From the NCBI GenBank assembly GCA_022264855.1, contig JABYQU010000050.1:1-64000 (forward strand): a stretch of DNA of 64,000 bases, read 5' to 3'. Source of the DNA: Lenzites betulinus. Its lineage: Eukaryota > Basidiomycota > Agaricomycetes > Polyporales > Polyporaceae. A model generated the notes under the pieces. It worked only from the letters and a program-made list of their open reading frames with translations. It made no database searches and was not told where the DNA came from. Shown piece by piece: positions 1 through 12,699 of the stretch (position 1 is the stretch's first letter; each line of letters opens with the position of its first letter). The position numbers were made by a program, and so were the translations under genes.

Positions 1-72
1 AGTAAGATATCGTCCTCCCTTGGCCAGGGAAGTAAAGCAGAGCGTGCCACCGTATCTGAATTCATACGGTAT

Positions 73-3000
73 ATGTTCCTTACTATGTCGAGTTCTGAGA
101 CGTCGTCTTTTGACGGAAATGACACCGTTTTACACGGAGTAGTGAACACTGACTGCATGAGCCCCGAGTCCCAACTCGCTCTTCATGTTGTCAGCGGCGA
201 GTGTCTGAATTGCGATGCTGTTAGATGTAAGGCGTATATCTCTGGTTTCCAGCCTGACGAGTACCGATCGCATGTACTGCACTGCATACAGGATGGCATG
301 GCAAACAGCACGGACGAAACGTTGGATCGCGTCGCCGTCCTGCTTGGCATGCCCAACCCCGATATTATCCGATCCATTAGTGAACGACTTGACAGTGCAG
401 TGCGGACGTGCTCCCCGCAGAACGATGCAACCGTTTTGAATGAGATTGAACGAATGACGCTCGCAGCCCTTCGCACTGTCGCAGACGCGCACGCAATCGA
501 GTATCATTCTACCACAAGGCGGGAAGAACTCCGGGTTCTCATAGCTGCCCATATCTCAAATGGTTCTTGTTTTCGTCAGACAGATGGCCGGTCTGGCCCT
601 GCTTGCCAGACGGTAGTGGATAGTACGGAAGGAGAGCCAGGATCGAGCGGTGTCAACGACGTGCAAATAAGGATATTAACTCATCTACTTCCGAGACTTA
701 GTAGCAGTGCTTTGAAACGAGTAATGCGTGTTAATTCGGTGCGCTTCTCTGAGGGTACAGGCGTGGCGTCGCTGCGGCGCATTCTAAAATTGCACATCAA
801 AAGCCTTCGAAAAGGAAAGCGGCTTTCAGATAAACGGCGTGAACGTCATGACGCTAAGGCCGAGAAACTTATCCAGCGCGAGCAGCGCAGCGACCAACGT
901 AAACAAGAATGGCCGACGACAGTGCGTCCTGATGTGAAAGAACACTTGTTGCGGAATTTTCGTCGAGAGACGGGCACCGAAGCGTTGCGCGAAGTAACAT
1001 GCGCCTGTTGTGCGGGACGCAGTCCTGCACGGAAGAAGAAAGTTGTTAAGGTCTCCGAACTTCCGTTACAGCTTCTACGCTGCCCGGCCGATGTGCTAGA
1101 GAGCTCTCCGACGTTGAAGTTGCCAGACCTAGAACAGTTTGCTATCCCTCCTGGAGTGTTGCTACACGACGGTGGCTTGCACATTGGGGATGATGGCGCG
1201 TGCTACGCCGACCTGTGTACGGAATGTGCTGCGGCATTGGTTAAGAAGTCGACGCCCCCTTTAGCATTAGCTAATAAGCTGTATCGTGGTCCTGTTCCAA
1301 AGGAGCTACAGGACTTGACGTTCATCGAGGAGCAGGTCATCGCGCGATGTAGAGCAAAATGCTGCATTGTACACCTCCGTACGGACGGCGAAGATGATGA
1401 TGCCCCCGTCCTCGCAAATACGCAGCGCGCTATGCGCGGGCACATCATAATCCATCCTCAGCGCCCGGAACAGTTAACAACGATTCTGCCGCCGTCTATC
1501 GATGACATTATTACTCCCATTTGCGTTATCTTTGTAGGATCTACAGTTCCGTCCAAGCAGTGGCTGGAAAAGAAGGCAAAACCTTTGGTCGTTAGACGGG
1601 AGAAGATACGGGCAGCCCTGTATTGGTTGAAGAACAATAATCCGTTATATAGCACGGTGGTCATCGACGACGATAGGCTGGCAGCGTTGCCTTTGGACGG
1701 GATTCTGCCATATGACATAGAACACTTACCTTCCGATGCTGCCGCTGATTCACTGACGTCGCGATACGATGTGCCTCACTCCGGCGGTGATGGAATACAG
1801 ACCTCCGTACCTCTTTCCCCGCTCGAGCACAAAAACAGAGAGATTGAACGTGTCGATCGACCACCGCTCACCGATCCCCAACTTGGACCTGCACAATCTG
1901 GCCCGTCTATATCCGACGTGCAGCAGGCCCCTGATGCACCAATGGATGTCCATGCGGAGATATCGGCACGCGATCTGGAGCACCGTGAGGTGCAGTTTCA
2001 AAAGGTCGTTATCACAGATGTCGATGGTCGAGCGCCATCTAACCAGTTGCGTGCTGCTGCTATACGGCATATCAAACAAAAAGGCGGAGGTTATGTTGAA
2101 TTGCCTCACGAAAGAGACCCTGTTAACGAGTTCTGTAATCCGTCACTGTTCCCGATGATCTATCCCACTCTCTTCCCTTACGGGGTTGGTGGCTTTGAGG
2201 ATCGCAGCCGAGCGAGCGCACTGTCGTTCAAAAGGCACGCTCGTCACCTAATGAATTCAGCTTACAAGGATTTCCAAACCCATCATACGTTTTTGTTTAC
2301 TGTCTTCAACATATTGCAGCGACGTGCAGTTTTGTTGAACACCGGGTTGAAGGTTCGTAAGGAAGAATTTCAATCTTTCGCGGACCGTTTTGCGTCCGTT
2401 TCAGAGGAGAGTGTCGCTCGGGTATGCTCACGGGTAGCAGAGAGTGGTTTTGCTACCGCTGAAAACGACGAGGAACGGAAAGTGTTGCAGTTAATGAAAG
2501 AGGTACAGGTCGTTACTCGAAACGTACCAGGCTCTGCTGCAGCACGGGTCGCCATGCGGAACGAGATTCGAGGTTTGATGGCCACGCACGGTATGCCGAG
2601 TTTTTACCTAACCATTAACCCCGCAGACCTGTATAACCCCATTGTGAAAGTGTTAGGTGGTTCTGACATAGACATCGACGCACTTTTACCCGAACACGTA
2701 CCCAATACATGGGAACAGTCAATCATGATCGCCCGCAATCCTTTTGTAGGAGCGCGGTTTTTTAATTTGTACATGAAGGCTTTCATTCGAGAGCTGCTTG
2801 GGTTCGATCCATCCGGTAAAGATGAAACGGGTGGCGTGCTTGGCAATGTAAAAGCTTACTATGGTTGTGTCGAAGCCCAGGGCCGAGGCACACTTCACTG
2901 TCATATGATGGTTTGGATAGAAGGCGGGCTCAGTCCGAACGATCTGCAACAACGCTTGAAGGGGGAGGATGGGGTTGAATTCGGTCAACGACTCATACAC

Positions 3001-6000
3001 TTCCTCGATGACGTTATATCCAATGACGTACCAGATGAGCCCCCAGACAGTGTTGATGATCCACCGTATCCAGCCGTTCATCCAGACAGCCATCGAGGGT
3101 TCCCCCTCCACATGGAAGGACCCATTCTGGATGCGTTCCGTAAGCGTGACATACGGGAACTCGTGCTAGTTAACCAATCACACTCACATACTGCAACTTG
3201 CTACAAGTACTGTGGAGACGGTCCGCGTAAATGTCGCTTTGACCTAGAGAAAGAAAACGTGATTCCCACTACCACGGTTGACAGTGAAACGGGCGAACTC
3301 ACACTGCGAATAGTTAATGGAATGATCAACAACTATAATCCTACCATGTTGGAAGGTCTTCGCTGCAACATGGACATCCAATTCATTGGATCAGGGGAAG
3401 AGGCGAAGGCAGTGATATACTACATAACAGATTACATCACTAAATCTCCGCTGAAGGCGCACGTATCATACGCCGCGCTCGAACTTGCCATACGGCGGTT
3501 GGCTGAGACGGATAGCTCAGGTGGTTCTCTGCCGGATTCACGTGAACGATCAAAAAGACTTTTGCAGCGCACCGCGTTTGCATTGATTTCCAACCAAGAG
3601 CTGTCCGCACCTCAAGTTGCATCGTATTTAATGGAGTTTGAAGATCATTTCACCAGCCATCGATATGCGAACCTGTATTGGACGTCCTTTGAGCGTTTCG
3701 TAGATCATGTACAGCCGTGTCGCTCGAGCAGTCACGAGCACACTGACGATGCGCCTTTGGATGCCGACCATGCTGGAAACGGCGCAGATTCTAACGATCC
3801 TGAACCGATGCCTTCGAGCATCACCGGGGACGACGCTGGGCTAGAAGAAGTGGCAATATCATCAACTCCTGATGGCACAATCGTTCAGCTGAGTTCGCAG
3901 TTGATGGATTACACTCACAGGGGGAACTCTCTGCGAGCGCTGTCTGTATGGGATTACGTTGCTACCATTCGGAAAGACAACGTCCGTACACGTCAGGTGG
4001 AAGTGACGGACGATGAAGGCAGTACCACAGATGATGAAGCTGTTGACGACGACAACGTTCCGGATGCTAGACGTAAGGTGTCAGTGCTGTTTTTACCGGG
4101 CCACAGTGAGCACGATCGGAAGTGTTCTACAATTTTGACTGCGGAATCTGGCTTCGTACCCGTATTGATTGGGCCAAGCATTCCAAGGAGAGATCGTGAT
4201 GCTGACCGCGAACGTTACTGTCGACTGATGCTCATCCTTTTCCATCCGTGGCGAGATCCGAGAGACCTTAAGTCACCTGCAGAAACATGGGAGGATGCGT
4301 TCAGCAGGTGTCGCAATCACTTTTCGCCACAAGCACTGTCTGTGATGGATAACTTACAGCTCCTACACGAATGCCGTGATAGTCGGAACGATCATGTACA
4401 GCGTGGCCGTGAAAGAAAACGGTGTCGTGCGCTTGGACGAGTAGAAGGCGATGAGTCCGTGAATGCTATTGATTTGACAGGGTTACTGAGTGAAGGGGAC
4501 GACGAGCAAGTTCTTGCACATCTCGAATCGATGGCTACTGTACGAACACAGCAAAAAGGAAAGGAGACTGAGAGAGTACAGTCATGTCTCCTGGCTGCTG
4601 AGAAGTTCGGGTTATTTCAGACGAGCGACAAGGTCATAACACAAACGCACCATAATGTTGTCGATATATCATCCCTTCCTCATGAAGGTCGAGATCTGGA
4701 AAACAAATGGCGTTCAGAGTACGAGCGACGGCGAAAAGAATGGAAGAAGCTGTTAGCGACAAAAGTTTCGCCAGAAGAGAACGACGAACCATTCCATATG
4801 CGAGAACATACTGAAGATGTCAGTGTCGCTTTGCGCGACGTGGCGTCGCTCCGACATGTTGGCAGTGATCAGGGCCACGTAACTGCTGCTCGTGTGGGTG
4901 ACCCTATATTCGCTGCTACTGAACGTCCTGTGGAAATTGAACAACATATACTTCAGTGGGAATTGAATACAGAACAGGCTCGTGCTTTCCGAATCGTAGC
5001 AGAGCATTCGATGCAGAATAATCCCGAACCGTTGCGTATGTATCTGGGAGGGGTTGGCGGTACGGGAAAGTCTCGTGTTATACAAGCGTTGACTTCGTTC
5101 TTTGCTGCAAGAAACCAAGCTCGGCGATTGCGCCTTGCCGCCTTCACGGGTGTCGCTGCACGGAACATTGGCGGCACCACGCTACATGCTGCTCTAGGAT
5201 TGGATCAGCGAAAGAACGGTAAATTTAATCAAAAGACAAAGCGCGATCTGGAAGCAATGTGGGACGGTGTTGATTATTTGCTCATCGACGAAGTATCTAT
5301 GGTCGGTTGTAAGCTACTAGCGTGAATCAGCGAAGCTCTTAACGACGCCAAGTCTGACCTTTCGCCCTTTGGCGGTGTGAACGTCATCCTGGCGGGAGAC
5401 TTTGCGCAGCTTCCTCCTGTGTCCGAAACACGACTATATGCGTGGGTGCGCACTGCTCGCAATGCATCTCTGGCCAAGGGCCAGGACGTCGTGATGGGTA
5501 AATTATTATGGTTGTCCTTCGACGTTGTGGTCATTCTTCGCGAGGTCATGCGCCAGCGCGGAGATACCGCATTTGTTGCGCTATTAAGTCGCCTATGTGA
5601 AGGACGCTGTACGGATGACGATTACCGAGCTTTGTGTACCCGCGTGCTGGGCAATGGGGACGGTGAACGCAGACGGAAGTCGTCCGGTAAAGCTCATATC
5701 ATAGTATACGACAACGCTACAAAAGACGCGATGAACGTCAGCGCTGCTATTGCATTTGCTAAGGCGACTGGCCAGCAGTTGCATTGGTACTACGCACTTG
5801 ACGTTCACTCGGGACAACCTATACGTGACGAGACTTTGCTGTCCACATTGGGCGACATGCATTCCGGTCAGACATCACATAGGTTGGGAAAAATTCCTTT
5901 AGTTCTTGGGATGCCCGTGATCATTACTCAAAACTATGATGTTGGTGGCGGAATAGTCAATGGTAGTATAGGCACATTAGACACCATACGGTATGCTGAA

Positions 6001-6684
6001 GACGAACTTACTGGCAAGCGTTACCTTAAATCATGTGTAGTAAGGCTTGATGACGCCGTTGCGACCTCCATGGATCACCTCGATGCTGGCCTGTTCCCTG
6101 TGTTGGAAGACACCGTTAGCATGACGTTTACCCATCCTCATAGTGGAGCAAGATGCACCATTAAACGCACTCAAGTACCAATACAACCTGCTTTCGCTAT
6201 TACTGCGCATAAGGCTCAAGGGCAGACTTTCGATGAAATCATTGTTGATTTGGCAGGTTGTATGGGCACCGAGTCTCCGTATGTTATGCTGTCGCGTGCA
6301 ACGTCTCTCAGCGGCGTCACTATTTTGCGGCCTTTCGACAAGTCCAAGATCTGTTGTCGCCAGTCAGAAGACATTCGGAAGGAGAATGTTCGTCTGGAAA
6401 TCCTAGCATTACAAACCATTGCTAAACATGGCTCCGTCGATGAGCAGACAGTCGCGGAGGAGAAACTGCGTCGGAAAGGCGCTCTGCAGCGAGTGGATGA
6501 GGAAGGACGTACGGTGTCCACGATCCGAAGTATTCCTTCTCATCCACAGGATCGGCACTCCGTTCTGGCCCGCCTTCAACAACATGTTAATGCGGAATAC
6601 TTGCGCGCAGATAGAAAGAAAAGACCAATTGTTCCCGACAGCGATAAACAGTCAGGCAGCCCGAAAAAGCGGTCGAAGAGGTAG
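73..6684 (+). pseudogene. Helitron Rep/PIF1-type helicase, one in-frame stop
   Basis: This is the Helitron transposase, which combines an HUH nickase with a superfamily 1 helicase and drives rolling-circle transposition. One frame runs from the ATG at 73 to 6684, broken only by TGA at 5323-5325 after residue 1750; the part after the stop (435 residues from the next ATG, 5377) is in the same frame. Visible motifs are the Helitron N-terminal region with FYLTINPAD near residue 841, the HUH motif HCHMMVW near 941, a Rep tyrosine motif YITDYITK near 1115, Walker A GGVGGTGKS near 1658 and motif II LLIDEVSMV near 1736. After the stop come motif III LAGDFAQLPPV, then AITAHKAQGQTF and YVMLSRATS. The stop falls between helicase motifs II and III, so a product ending there has a complete nickase but half a helicase. 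TGA fits CGA deamination at a CpG. Termini of the element were not identified. Confidence 0.93.
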
Positions 6685-6850
6685 GTAGTATGCATGTCAC
6701 AGGCGCCGATCTTGCGCTTCGTGCGAGCATCTTTCCCAAGCGCCGACTCAACTACGCGTACCGCAAGCGGCTGTGAACAGTTCATAACTACTGTCAGCAG
6801 CGAAGACTGGTAGTGGAAGCTTGCGTGAATGTCTCAGCCGTTTACCACCA

Positions 6851-6856
6851 TATAAC
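6851..6856 (+). promoter_or_regulatory. TATA-like box of the gene at 6906
   Basis: TATAAC lies 50 bp before the ATG at 6906, the same spacing seen for its neighbours. Confidence 0.4.
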
Positions 6857-6905
6857 GGGTACGTCTCCGTGCATTGTCTGTCATACCCTTTGAGCTCCTC
6901 CCACG

Positions 6906-7601
6906 ATGCCGTTGCGTCTGAATGTCCCCATAGGCCTACCCTACCAACTTCCGCTGTATCTGCGCGTTGTGAGCGATTCATTTGACGACGACTATGTGGT
7001 AAGTTTCTTAGCAACACTCTTATCATGTTCACTTAATAACACTTGTCAGCGTCATGTATTGGTTAACGTGTCTCTCAATGACGACGGCGACACCCCGGGA
7101 ACTGCTCATGCCCAATGTCTTGTGATCAATCACGTCCCAGGCAATACGAACGGTCGTATGGGAGTCGCTGCGAGTTACCCGGACCGCCCGGGGACACAGG
7201 TCTTCCTCCCGAAGGACTTGTTTGAAGCCCCGTTGTACATCGTCGTGTCTAGGGTACATATCACCGGTGATCCAGTAAGTGCGTTGTGATTTGCAGTATG
7301 GCATCGACCCTGATAACCCTATCTGCAGTTCGTACAAGTCATTCGTCTGCAGTTTGCCGTAACAATGAGCGAACAAGACCCTCCGAATTGCCACGTCAGC
7401 CTCCGCACTCGCACGGACACCATTGAAGGAGTCACTTGGGAACAATGCATTGCATCGGTGCAGGGCACTCCTGCTACGTCAACCGGAGCATCGGGCACCC
7501 CCAACGTACGCATCCCGGATGCTTTCGCGCATGCTGCAGAGGACGGTCAACTTCTCATAGACGATTCTGACAATGACTCCGTTTCCGACTCCGCAGTATG
7601 A
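6906..7601 (+). CDS. Short three-exon protein, family 2 member 1
   Basis: Function not recognised. Exons are 6906-6998, 7050-7274 and 7329-7601, giving 196 residues. Introns of 51 and 54 bp have GTAAGT donors, CAG acceptors and branch-like CTTAAT and CTGATAAC. The structure is supported by a paralogue at 13,668-14,298 with both introns at matching positions and the same landmarks: LPLYLRVV in exon 1, RHVLVNVSL at the start of exon 2, QVFLPKDLFEAPLYIVVSR before intron 2, and FVQVIRLQFAV opening exon 3. The alternating hydrophobic pattern suggests a small all-beta domain; the tail is acidic and serine-rich. It lies 221 bp downstream of the Helitron helicase on the same strand. No catalytic motif is visible. 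Confidence 0.7.
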
Positions 7602-7752
7602 TGACGTGCATACTTCGTCTACGGCCTGACCATACATGTACGTCTGCTCCAGTTGTAATGGATTGCTTGCTTTCCGGAAATGTATACACCTGCGAACAAA
7701 AATTTTGTTTCCCTTTGATTCCCCCCTGTCATATCGCGCTCCTGTGAACAGA

Positions 7753-7758
7753 TATAAA
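7753..7758 (+). promoter_or_regulatory. TATA box of the gene at 7820
   Basis: TATAAA lies 62 bp before the ATG at 7820. Confidence 0.55.
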
Positions 7759-7819
7759 GCCGTTCATCCCCTCGTCTCGCGCACACTCTTTACTGTCTAC
7801 CGTCCCATACGCAACATCC

Positions 7820-8768
7820 ATGCACCTCATCACACCTTCTGAGCACTCCCCAGAGCGTGAAACGTCCAGGTTCGTACGGCAATCACAGCTGCCTATCGTT
7901 TCTAACCGCAATTCATCCGTAGTGTGGACAGCACTCACTCTACATCTACGGTCGATCCTCCCACGCAATCTCAACTAGACCTCTCAGACTTGACGGAGTA
8001 CACGCCGTATTTGCCGCTTCACGTTTCATCTCAGTTATATCGGTATGTAGGAGGATGATATGCGCCATGTAGTTGTCTCTGATATCTCATAGGACTACGA
8101 TCAAGCACATGCTCGACTTCGTCGGCCGTTCCAACTCATTTTCCCCCACCACAATGCCGCGTACGCTCGCCTGGGGCGAGGGTCCGCTTGCCTCCGTTGC
8201 ATGTGTCGACGGAGCTCCGGTCACCCTCACAGTGGTGGGCGAACTCGTGGCCCTATTGGTCTCTATAGACCGCGTTACACAACGAGCAACGTTTCACGTT
8301 GAATTGGAGCTAATCCGACCGGTGGATAGCATGCGACTCCTCGAACAGGCACGTTCTTTGCATGCAACCTCCCTCAGTGAGTTTGTTCTGTCAGCTCGTT
8401 GCACGCACGCGTCTCATGCGCTCTATGTCTCAGCTGAGCCCGACATATTTGTCGCTAGCAATGACCACCTACCAGATCAACAGCAGGTGACCATTGCGTT
8501 CCCTTCGTCATTTTCCGAAATTCTGATCGTGACTTAGATATTTCGTTCCCTTTACGACGCCACTGCTTTCACCGTCCACCGCCGCCAGATCAGTCGGACC
8601 ACTGTGCACGACGTCTGTGCTGGAGATGTGGTGTGGCTAGAATGCAGTGTCATTCAGCGGAACGTAGATGTTCATTCCAACAAGCCGCCCTCCATTCATT
8701 ACGGCCTCAGTTCGATGACGGTCCTCGTACGTGCCCCTCGCACGCGGGCCGTATCCGCGCAGGTTTAG
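7820..8768 (+). CDS. Two-domain OB-like protein, family 1 member 1
   Basis: No recognised name. Exons 7820-7869, 7923-8042, 8093-8486 and 8538-8768 give 264 residues. All three introns (53, 50 and 51 bp) keep phase, and the third removes an apparent TAG stop at 8535-8537. After a Ser/Thr-rich N-terminus, domain 1 begins around TTIKHMLDFV and contains VDGAPVTLTVVGELVALL; domain 2 contains CAGDVVWLECSVIQ and ends in VLVRAP. Both domains align by eye with the genes at 9201 and 17,292, which share equivalent intron positions. The runs of alternating beta-strand residues resemble oligonucleotide-binding folds. Since some Helitrons of other organisms carry RPA-like single-strand DNA-binding proteins, such a role is a reasonable inference, but not shown. 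Confidence 0.68.
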
Positions 8769-9200
8769 TTACGTTCGTACGCTCCGTTCGTGGTCAATAA
8801 ATACCTGTAATGCTTCATTGCCAACTTTTACGTTCTTCACGCGCCATGCTCCCTGTGCATGACAAGTTCATTGGGTTTCGAATGTTACACGTTATGCTCC
8901 ATTTTCGGCTCATCCTTCTTCCATTCTGTTCCTTCGTACATATCCCTGGAATGTAAGTCCCGATCGCCTTTCATTTTTACGTCGTCTGCTGACCACTTAG
9001 CATTTACATATCGGACGTCATCCCCACTACTTCCGCGGTGCGTCTCGCAAAATGGACACACTTTGCGTCGGCTTGTCGTTGACTTATGAACCCTTATATG
9101 AACCATTCGTTCCCTCTGCCCTTGCCCGCGCCCTCCCGCCCGCTCCCCTTCTTCTTGCACACCACGCAGTGCATACTTCGCCCACTCATTCATCGCAATC
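8769..9200. other. Intergenic region
   Basis: No supported gene. AATAAA-like sequence near 8797 may end the upstream transcript, and TTATATG near 9094 may belong to the promoter of the next gene. Confidence 0.5.
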
Positions 9201-10481
9201 ATGGCGCGTAAACACCGCCAGCAGGACGCCGAGAACGTCGCCCCCGACGCTAAACGTGTTCGGTCTGTGCACTTTGCGCTATGATTATCTTTCCAGCAAC
9301 TGATTGAAGCCTCTCACCAGAGCATCCTCGTCTTCGGACACTGCGGATGATGACAACGCATCGGGTCCTGCAAATGAATTCGCTCCTTCTCTCGCATCGA
9401 CCATTTCTAGTATCGAGGCCGCTGTTCCTTCCTCTGTAGACGGGAGTTCACGTACGTGCCTCAACTGAGGGAGTGTTTCGCGATCTTACGCTCATATTAC
9501 CTAAGCTCCCCAGCATGCGGCTGTCTCTGCGGCCCGTATCCCTAGGGATCCGTTACGCATTGCTGTTCCTCCGCAATCTGCTTCCGCTCCTGCAGGCGTC
9601 GCTGGTCATTCTATCGGTTTGTGTTCTGATTTGTTTCTAGTCAGCTTATTGATCCGAGTGTTGTAGTCGCATCCCCGCGCCAGGGCGAGGTGGTACTCGC
9701 AACACACTTGAACTTCCTTACCAAGGAGATGGAGTACATCACCGAGGAATTTATCGCGTACGTGAAACTGTGGGATATACCTGTTCAACCCGCTGACTTT
9801 CCTCCTTCATCGCAGTCGACTCCTTCCTATCTTGAATTTCGTCGATGCTTCCGCCAATCGATTTTCGATTGGTCTCATGCCTCCGTCCGCGCAGTGGGGT
9901 CCTGTGGGTGATGGGAGCGGTCTTGACAAGTACTTGTGCTTCGATGGCCGTCCGGTGACGCTGTGGATGGCAGGTGTTGTCACGTCCATTTGGCTCACTC
10001 CTACCGAGGGTTCTCGGGTTAGCATTGGTCTGCGCTTGCTCAACGATCGCGATCACGACGTTGCGAGACTGGTCCAGTTCGGTCGTGTGAAACCTGCCGG
10101 TGGTGAGTGGCAACTTCTTGTGTTGACGAATGTAGCTCACCTCAAACCCCAGATCCTACCAACGCAGGGCTTACCACCTTTGCCAGTCGCTTCCTGTCTA
10201 CGCGAGGAGAACACACGTCGTCTTCGTTCGAAGACGTTTTCAATGCCATCGACGTTCTCGGTCCATGGAACTCCATGGATAAGATCTTGCCCGACACTCT
10301 GCGCAAGACCGATGTTGCCCTGGTGGAGTGCTACGTTCGTCGATTCAAATCTAAGGACAGCAACAGTCGACAGGTTTGGAACGGGTGGGGGGTCAGTTTT
10401 GAGTTGCTACGTATCGCGCAACTGTTCGGCGGCCCCGGTCCTGCGGAATTGATGCCCAATGAGAGTAACATCAGTCTGTGA
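9201..10481 (+). CDS. Two-domain OB-like protein, family 1 member 2
   Basis: Family 1 protein of about 337 residues. Proposed exons are 9201-9262, 9321-9451, 9506-9597, 9645-9757, 9816-10102 and 10153-10481; phases agree throughout, but the donor at 9598 (GTCGCT) and acceptor at 9505 are weak, so the N-terminal third is tentative. The last two exons are well supported by paralogy. Domain 1 contains ILNFVDAS and FDGRPVTLWMAGVVTSIW; domain 2 contains SFEDVFNAIDVLGPW, TDVALVECYVRRF and GVSFELLRIAQLF. The N-terminus (MARKHRQQD) is basic and is followed by a Ser/Asp-rich linker. The proposed nucleic-acid-binding role rests only on the predicted beta pattern and the Helitron context. Confidence 0.6.
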
Positions 10482-10984
10482 AGGTGCGCATCCGTTCCTC
10501 TCTGTTTCGCGTTCGTTGGCACTGAAGTTTTTGTAGTTATGATGTGCCATCGCACATCCGCGTTCAGTGCAGAATTGTAGTTCGGACATTTTGGCTCTTT
10601 TGTGTAACATTTGCTATCCAGTGCCGTCATAGCCATGTTGTCAACCGCAGCTCGTGTTGCAGACATTCTACAAACACGTTATTCGCTTTCACTGTGGCGT
10701 CGTGCTGTGTTGCTCACACTGTACCTTGTAACACAACGTGTTGTTTGTCTCCAATACACCGCGTTGACGACGTCAACTGGTTTCGCATCTGACGAGCAGT
10801 TCACCGCGACGTGAGCGCTAAGCCTTGAATGCTGAGCACTGAACGTCACCTTCTCAACTCATGCTCATCAGCGCTTCAGCTCTCTCTACTCGACTCCGAC
10901 GTTCGACACTTGTCAACGTAATCATCTGTCTGACATCCTTCACCACGCTTAACACTTACTTCATCTCTACAGTGCAACACGGCC
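10482..10984. other. Intergenic region
   Basis: Pyrimidine-rich DNA with short open frames only; no supported gene, RNA or repeat seen. Confidence 0.4.
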
Positions 10985-11150
10985 ATGACGTACGCGTTTC
11001 GTCCGACAGATGTCCGTTCTGGCTCTGCTTGCGAGGCGGTAGTGCCAGATAGTTCCGAAAGAAAACCAAATTCGGGCGGTGTCGAAGATGTGCTCACCGT
11101 CAGCCCCACGCTATCGTACTCATTTCAACAATGTGGCAAAACGCATCGCT
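10985..11150 (+). pseudogene. Fragment of a second Helitron ORF, N-terminal region
   Basis: About 100 bp here match the Helitron gene around 565-665 at both DNA and protein level: FRPTDVRSGSACEAVV here against FRQTDGRSGPACQTVV there, followed by related Glu/Ser-Gly text ending GGVEDV against SGVNDV. Similarity stops abruptly after that. It is a short relic of a diverged Helitron copy, not a gene. Confidence 0.65.
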
Positions 11151-11300
11151 GGTGGACAATGCTCTAGCTGGGGCACTCGGGTACGCTCGTCTAAAATTTT
11201 CTGCCATTGGAGCCCAACAATAACACAACACCCCCGTACTAGTAGTACAACACTGCTAATCAGAGTCCATTCAATAGACAGCCACGTTCGTGTGCGGGGT

Positions 11301-12444
11301 TCAATCCCTCATGCGAAACCCCTCTTCCACATCAACCTTGCCCTCGAGCAACGACGCACCCTTCCGAACAATCTGCACCGAACGCGAACCTCCAGCGCCA
11401 GGAGTGTCGACATCGTCGGTCGAAGTGCAGATCTTCTATAGCACCGTTAGTGACTTGCTTTTCCCGCCGCCTTGCACAAAAAACTCACGTTGACCTCCCC
11501 TGCACTCCAGAGCCGGACAACTTCATGCATCTCGAACTCGACCACCGTCTTGCGATGCTTACGAGAGCGCAAGATCCGAATGTTCGCGGTGACCGTAGCC
11601 TCAACGAAATCGCCGGTACGGAGTGCTTCGGGAGAAACACGCATCTTCGACCCGTTCGGGCGGCGAACAAACGTCTCCACCGCATGATCGATACGCCAGC
11701 GCCGGCTAATTCTGCGTGCAGCTCCGAACGGATCGTTTGTATCGTCCAGCGCAATTCCTACCGCTTGGACGCCCGCGCCGCGTACCTACCAACAGGCATG
11801 AGGTCAATTGCGACCGTCTACTGCAAAAACCACATACCTTTGTGAATACAGGCCGACGTAGCACAATCTGGTCGTCCTCGTCTGCGTTCACCGGCTCGCC
11901 TCCGACGTGCAGATGAATTAGATGACGTATGTTATCCAGCGCTTGGCGCTGCGCTGCGAACAACGTCCCAAATCGTCCGCCGTCCAGTTTAAGGAACTGC
12001 ATCGCCTGCGTGGCGTCTCTCTCTCTCCTAAAAATTGTGAGTAACGCTATTCTTCGAGAATTAATGAAGACATACCCCGACCAGTTTCCTAGGACGGACA
12101 ACGCGTGCTCGCGCATGAAACCCTGCAGAAGTAGGGTAACCTCGAAAAGCCCGTCCTCTGCGTCAGCGGGGAGCACAGAGGCGTCATAAACGAGGCGCTT
12201 GAACACCCGCCCGTCCAATGTTTCCGCGTCATCGTCGACGACGGTGGCCCAATCATATAGCTCATCGCGGTCCTCTGGGATGAATCGCCAGCTGCTACGC
12301 ACTTGATGATCACCGTTACGTCCCGCTGCGCGGCCGAGATTGTTTGGCCACGCCGACATCAGAACGGCTCGGTTGACTGACAAGGTTTGTTAACCAACCA
12401 TCGCCATTACGTGCCTATACAAACTCACCTGTTACAAGTGACAT
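11301..12444 (-). CDS. Two-domain OB-like protein, divergent family 1 member 3
   Basis: The only member of the cluster on the minus strand. Exons 12429-12444, 12076-12376, 11838-12027, 11489-11785 and 11301-11435 give 312 residues with all phases consistent; introns are 48-53 bp with branch-like ATTGACC and CACTAAC. The second half contains LDDTNDPFGAARR, SPEALRTGDFVEATVTANI and VVEFEMHEVVRLW, which match domain 2 of the gene at 9201 in layout. The first half (SWRFIPEDRDELYDWATVV, then FEVTLLLQGF) is beta-rich but much diverged, so membership of family 1 rests on the C-terminal half. A TATA box lies about 58 bp upstream. Confidence 0.65.
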
Positions 12445-12501
12445 GCTGTCTTCGTTGTGACGTCGAATTCTACTCCAATCTGGCTGCGTATCACGCACGT
12501 C

Positions 12502-12509
12502 CTTTTATA
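12502..12509 (-). promoter_or_regulatory. TATA box of the minus-strand gene starting at 12444
   Basis: TATAAAAG reads on the minus strand about 58 bp before the ATG at 12444. Confidence 0.6.
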
Positions 12510-12699
12510 CAGACCAATATGTTGACTTCTCCATAGGTCGACTTCTCCACGACCGCGCCCTGCGATTTTCCACCTCTATGGCTTTCAGCTACGATGCAAA
12601 ATGGTTCTCACCGCTGCACCGGTAGCGGTTCACTGGGAAATGTTTCCAACAGTCGCTCTCTGGTGCGGACGACATTCATGCCAGTGGTCTGCTTTCCAA

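Noticed and set aside
1..72. Helitron 5' terminus at the window start
   Set aside because: No TC dinucleotide between A and T with a conserved terminal motif could be identified; the element may start outside the window.
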